This document shows positions 61,601-64,000 of a stretch of 64,000 nucleotides of DNA, one piece after another. The notes under the pieces are model-generated. The model did not search any database. It had not been told where the DNA came from and worked only from the letters and a program-made list of their open reading frames with translations. A program made the translations under genes and the position numbers. Positions within the stretch are counted from its first letter, which is position 1. Every line of letters starts with the position of its first letter. Origin of the DNA: Clostridia bacterium (GTDB lineage Bacteria; Bacillota; Clostridia; Acetivibrionales; DSM-2933); the NCBI GenBank assembly GCA_026418275.1, contig JAOABQ010000037.1, forward strand, positions 1 to 64,000, read 5' to 3'.

Positions 61601-64000
61601 CAAGCGGAAAGAGCAGCAACCGAATCGGAATACATCGGTCTTCTCCCGCAAATCTATAATGGAATTTTACATTATCACATGTACCTGGGGGAATATTATA
61701 AGAGCTATGAATACCTGGAAAAAGGAAAGAATCTCCTTGAGAACGGTGCAAAAATGGGGGCTGCGGAACTTATTCCGATTTATTTCAGTTGGTCTTCATT
61801 TTATTATGAAATGGGATGTTTTGAAGAAGCTGAAACCTTTATAAATAAGGGGCTGGATATTTTAAGGGCACAGGAGGAGAGTGAAAGGCCGGAACTCTCC
61901 AGCTTAAAATTATTGATTCAATGGAAAAGGAACGGGCAAATTCAATTGGATGAACTGGATAAAGTATTTGAGTTATACCGGAACTCCAACCAAGTAAAGG
62001 AATTTAGAAAGACGATTCATACTTTTGTGGAAGCTTTTGCAGAAGAGGGGAAAATTAAAGAGGCACATGCCCTTTTGCAGCAAAGTTTATGTTTGTCTGA
62101 GAAGGAAGATACACCCCGTTTGAAAGCTGAAATTCTATATCTTGAAGGGATTATAAAAGGTGGGACTCAGGGGATTGGGTCAATTTATGAAGCTTTTTAT
62201 TTAAATCCCGACACAGAAGATAAAAGCTTTGAGTGGAAGGTATATAAATCAGTTGGAGATATTTGCTACCTGCTGGATAACAGAATCGATGCTGCTGGAT
62301 ATTATATGAAAGCACTGGAGATATTATATGAGCTTGCGTCCAATGTTCCTCTGGAATACAGGGAAATGTATCTTTTCTCTCACAGTAGAAATATGATTAG
62401 GGAAAGAATGTACCGGATCAAAAGCTTTTTCCTTCAAAAATTACAAAACGATGTAGAGGAAAAACGATCGAAGCCAGCCAATAAAAACGGCAATATCTTA
62501 GATTCATTTTTTGAGGGAGTTGCACTCAGTACCGAGTTTACAGGTGATGAATGGGAAGTTTTTAATCATAAAGCCATCTTTGAACAGGATGATACAAAAG
62601 AAAAAATTCATAATTTAATCAATCGTTTTTCATGGAATTATTGGAGTAACCTTTGCTTAATTTTGGATACAGGGAAGGATATCGTTCAGGCTGAGACCGG
62701 TTATGTGATCCGGATTACCGAGAATAACGACCTGGAGATTATTGTAGAGAGCGGGCGGAAATCGGAAAACCTGCTAAACGAATATATTTTAGATTATGTA
62801 AGAGAGTATATGGAAGGGATCTATGCCGCCCAAATATTTGGAAAGAGAGTAGGAAATGCAGATATATTCGTTCCTGAAAACACGAAAGGCGTACTATGTG
62901 TTCCTATATTCGGAGGGAATATTTATCAAATGTACAATAGTGAACACAACTGGAAGGAGCTTATGGGGGAAAGGATTTCTGAATATACGGCAGTCAATCC
63001 CCATAGGGTTTTAAAAGGATTTCTATATCTTGCAACAAGTTCTACATTAAATAACTTTAGCAAAGAGGGGTTTGAAGCGTGCAACAAACTTTCCAGATTG
63101 GCTTCTTTGGCCCTTGAAAACTATAATTTGAAAATTATTTCTTCTTGTGATAAATTAACAGGGCTTTATACGCGGAAATATTTTGACAGTATGATTGAAG
63201 ATCAATTGAGAGAAGTGGAAAGTCAGAAACGTACCCTTGGACTCATGATGATCGATATTGATAAATTTAAAAGTGTCAATGATCGCTATGGTCATCAAAA
63301 AGGGGATGAAATTCTATCCAAGGTAGGTGATATCATAAAACGAAATATTCATTCGGGTGATATTTGCTGCAGGTATGGCGGCGAAGAGTTTATTCTCATT
63401 GCGCCCGGTTTAGATGCGGATAAAGCGGCAATTATTGCTGAAAGAATGCGAGGTGCGGTTGAAAGAGAACATTTGCTGGGGGCGAATAATAAGCTTACCA
63501 TTAGTATCGGTATTGCCATTTACCCCTTGCATGGGAAATATAAAGATGAACTCATCAGCAAAGCGGATCAGGCACTCTATAACGCAAAGGAATCCGGGAG
63601 GAACCGCTATTTCCTATGGAACGATCAAATAGGCAGGTCCTCAAAGCGGAAGAACGTTTTAGCCGGTGTTATCACAGGAAATATTGTGCAGGACCAAAGA
63701 AATGTGCTGACTATACTTGAAATTGTCCAATGGCTTAATCAAAGAATAGCTCTCGAGGAAAAAATTTATAGAATCTTAGGAAGAATGATTGAGAGCTTGG
63801 ATGCAGAGCTTGGAGTTTTGTTTGTTTTGGAAGAAGATTCAAAAACCGTTCGGAAAACCTATGCTCGTAAAAGTCTCACAGATGAATGGTTTGCTGAACC
63901 GGTATTCAATAAAAATATTATTGAAAAAGCAATTATTTCAAAGAGTGGGGAATATTTGGTGGACTGGGAAGGTGTAAATTCAACCGAAGGTATTGGAGAA
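58691..64000 (+). CDS. Giant pseudokinase-ATPase-TPR-GAF-GGDEF protein (3' end beyond the window)
   Basis: An open frame of 1770 codons to the right edge with no stop, ATG 58691 after GGTGAG. Domains: a Ser/Thr kinase-like domain (~1-265) whose catalytic loop reads VYRNIDCKN (the HRD aspartate is N) and whose DFG is replaced by LTGII, so likely inactive. An AAA-16/NACHT-like ATPase follows with Walker A GEKGVGKSRL (~321-330) and Walker B-like LMFDNAQWMD. Then a long TPR array (~690-1230), a GAF-like domain (~1260-1480), GGDEF with LTGLYTRKYFD and intact YGGEEF (~1560), and the start of another GAF domain. A diguanylate cyclase under ATPase/TPR control is inferred. Related to the AcoR/kinase-ATPase-GGDEF multi-domain sensors. 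Confidence 0.85.
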   Translation, partial: MEIVNNRYKIIERFQEEANDSKFLVLDLHKEDRLMVMQILNLEASSEKVIQYFRREFISIHTLSHPNLSKAYSFNLMKTVDGRNLSVKQYFFTYEHVAGEDIFNASLSLSMDQILEMLLQILNAVLFLHQRGFVYRNIDCKNIVVGKVEGKPQIKLTGIILDEEVEKIILRSKRIAHQFRAPETYSTGHFDAKSDIYALGVLFFYLLTRKDPENHNFLTLWDKYKANPQWMDEGIDAHYFNVIEKMTVADIERRFEDISLIIDELKVIWGKRTKSIHKKYVQRIIPKTKLIGRNECLAALSGQLSEMVFDSTFRNITFIQGEKGVGKSRLLEELSFYTKMENINVYQGNSLDPENDSLRPFTDILKQVIPSINTSSVLKYGPELIKIVPEAKEFKDIIPSSSLPETKENLRIRQRLANFLLETFETEPCVLMFDNAQWMDGDTLEVINMILKSAKPALIWVIIAFTSEEMPSNKIALEMLNQWRASGFTHEISIPRFNLEETGEFIKDLLGMGSIPDRFLERVFRESDGNPCFIRDIITTLYAQKKIYMDMNGDWCSDHDDDPTYSTLSLPLSMNEAVCKMIDTLDNPSREFLEYLSCCNEPISDNAIKSILPSLEKSKERIISRLIKLYIIDRRFDTFGIVYLIRVKSTKNYVYNGMCLEEKKKKHRILADIYRKIDIEEKRENKDELILHLTESGELNEALFYIVESARNMLKNKLNIQALALLQRGYALSLRMFSIKDGIHILMMLGNIYSDKGDNNKALDCYEKVLEYAQNLNDPITFIDSKLKIALIFFRRGELDKSNSICEEIMELSEKADYGGGFLEGAGLFLANLYFQIRYKEIPDSPIVKKCFEKYGEEKYPKQFAHMLNSLGLGYYGCHDIENAIRYLRKSIELFEKAGETVLIANPMNNLGCTYSILLGNPAKARQNFEKALEVYTNSNDEMRMAIGFFNVGETYQLEGNLFKALEYFYQAERAATESEYIGLLPQIYNGILHYHMYLGEYYKSYEYLEKGKNLLENGAKMGAAELIPIYFSWSSFYYEMGCFEEAETFINKGLDILRAQEESERPELSSLKLLIQWKRNGQIQLDELDKVFELYRNSNQVKEFRKTIHTFVEAFAEEGKIKEAHALLQQSLCLSEKEDTPRLKAEILYLEGIIKGGTQGIGSIYEAFYLNPDTEDKSFEWKVYKSVGDICYLLDNRIDAAGYYMKALEILYELASNVPLEYREMYLFSHSRNMIRERMYRIKSFFLQKLQNDVEEKRSKPANKNGNILDSFFEGVALSTEFTGDEWEVFNHKAIFEQDDTKEKIHNLINRFSWNYWSNLCLILDTGKDIVQAETGYVIRITENNDLEIIVESGRKSENLLNEYILDYVREYMEGIYAAQIFGKRVGNADIFVPENTKGVLCVPIFGGNIYQMYNSEHNWKELMGERISEYTAVNPHRVLKGFLYLATSSTLNNFSKEGFEACNKLSRLASLALENYNLKIISSCDKLTGLYTRKYFDSMIEDQLREVESQKRTLGLMMIDIDKFKSVNDRYGHQKGDEILSKVGDIIKRNIHSGDICCRYGGEEFILIAPGLDADKAAIIAERMRGAVEREHLLGANNKLTISIGIAIYPLHGKYKDELISKADQALYNAKESGRNRYFLWNDQIGRSSKRKNVLAGVITGNIVQDQRNVLTILEIVQWLNQRIALEEKIYRILGRMIESLDAELGVLFVLEEDSKTVRKTYARKSLTDEWFAEPVFNKNIIEKAIISKSGEYLVDWEGVNSTEGIGE

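Overview
The window is chromosomal DNA of a low-GC, Gram-positive anaerobe. An origin in the class Clostridia is inferred from several things: AT-rich codon use, strong AGGAGG-type ribosome binding sites with GTG/TTG starts, a clostridial trmK-nif3 pair next to an A-type RNase P RNA, a secreted double-GH18 enzyme with a dockerin-like module, many copper-amine-oxidase-N-like secreted domains, and an alternative (carboxynorspermidine) polyamine route. No species name can be supported from the sequence alone.

Layout. 1-0.5 kb: a Y-family DNA polymerase gene on the minus strand, split just after its catalytic SIDE motif by what looks like the 5' end of a group II intron. 0.8-4.9 kb: housekeeping genes (lipid kinase, small ferritin-like protein, two tRNAs, trmK, nif3/yqfO, rnpB). 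5.3-10.6 kb: a UvrD-like helicase gene and a large sheath-like gene, bounded by two inverted copies of a ~100 bp double-hairpin element. 8.3-35 kb: a long, co-oriented accessory locus that I read as a Gram-positive contractile injection system (T6SS/eCIS-like). 35-37.4 kb: a NarL-type two-component pair. 38-44.5 kb: secreted proteins (chitinase-like GH18 x2, HtrA-like protease, a stalk-domain protein). 44.5-48 kb, minus strand: carboxynorspermidine decarboxylase and dehydrogenase, a zinc-phospholipase-C-like protein, and a decayed binding-protein fragment. 48.5-51.8 kb: a hybrid histidine kinase preceded by a decayed copy of its own 5' end. 52.5-58.2 kb: an oppBCDF-oppA peptide ABC transporter. 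58.7 kb to the right edge: a giant pseudokinase/ATPase/TPR/GAF/GGDEF protein that runs out of the window.

The main locus encodes a sheath-like protein, an Hcp-like tube candidate, a J-domain protein, a membrane FHA protein, a zinc-ribbon FHA protein, an active-looking PP2C phosphatase, a PP2C-like pseudophosphatase with a membrane segment and an outer repeat domain, two secreted adaptor-like proteins, a PAAR-like DUF4280 tip, two VgrG-like spikes (one carrying an AHH nuclease and followed by a DUF4274-type immunity gene), two or three unrecognised baseplate-like proteins, an Hsp70/actin-fold ATPase, a lipase, a pentapeptide-repeat protein, a possible Imm11-like immunity protein and a Ser/Thr kinase. 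I see no tape measure, capsid, terminase, ClpV-type AAA+ ATPase or TssJLM membrane complex. The working model is a cell-anchored contractile device under kinase/phosphatase/FHA control, with a DnaJ/Hsp70-like pair possibly taking the role of the usual AAA+ recycling ATPase and with secreted proteins linking it to the thick wall. The spike, tip and signalling assignments rest on visible motifs. The sheath, tube and baseplate assignments rest on weaker resemblance plus gene order.
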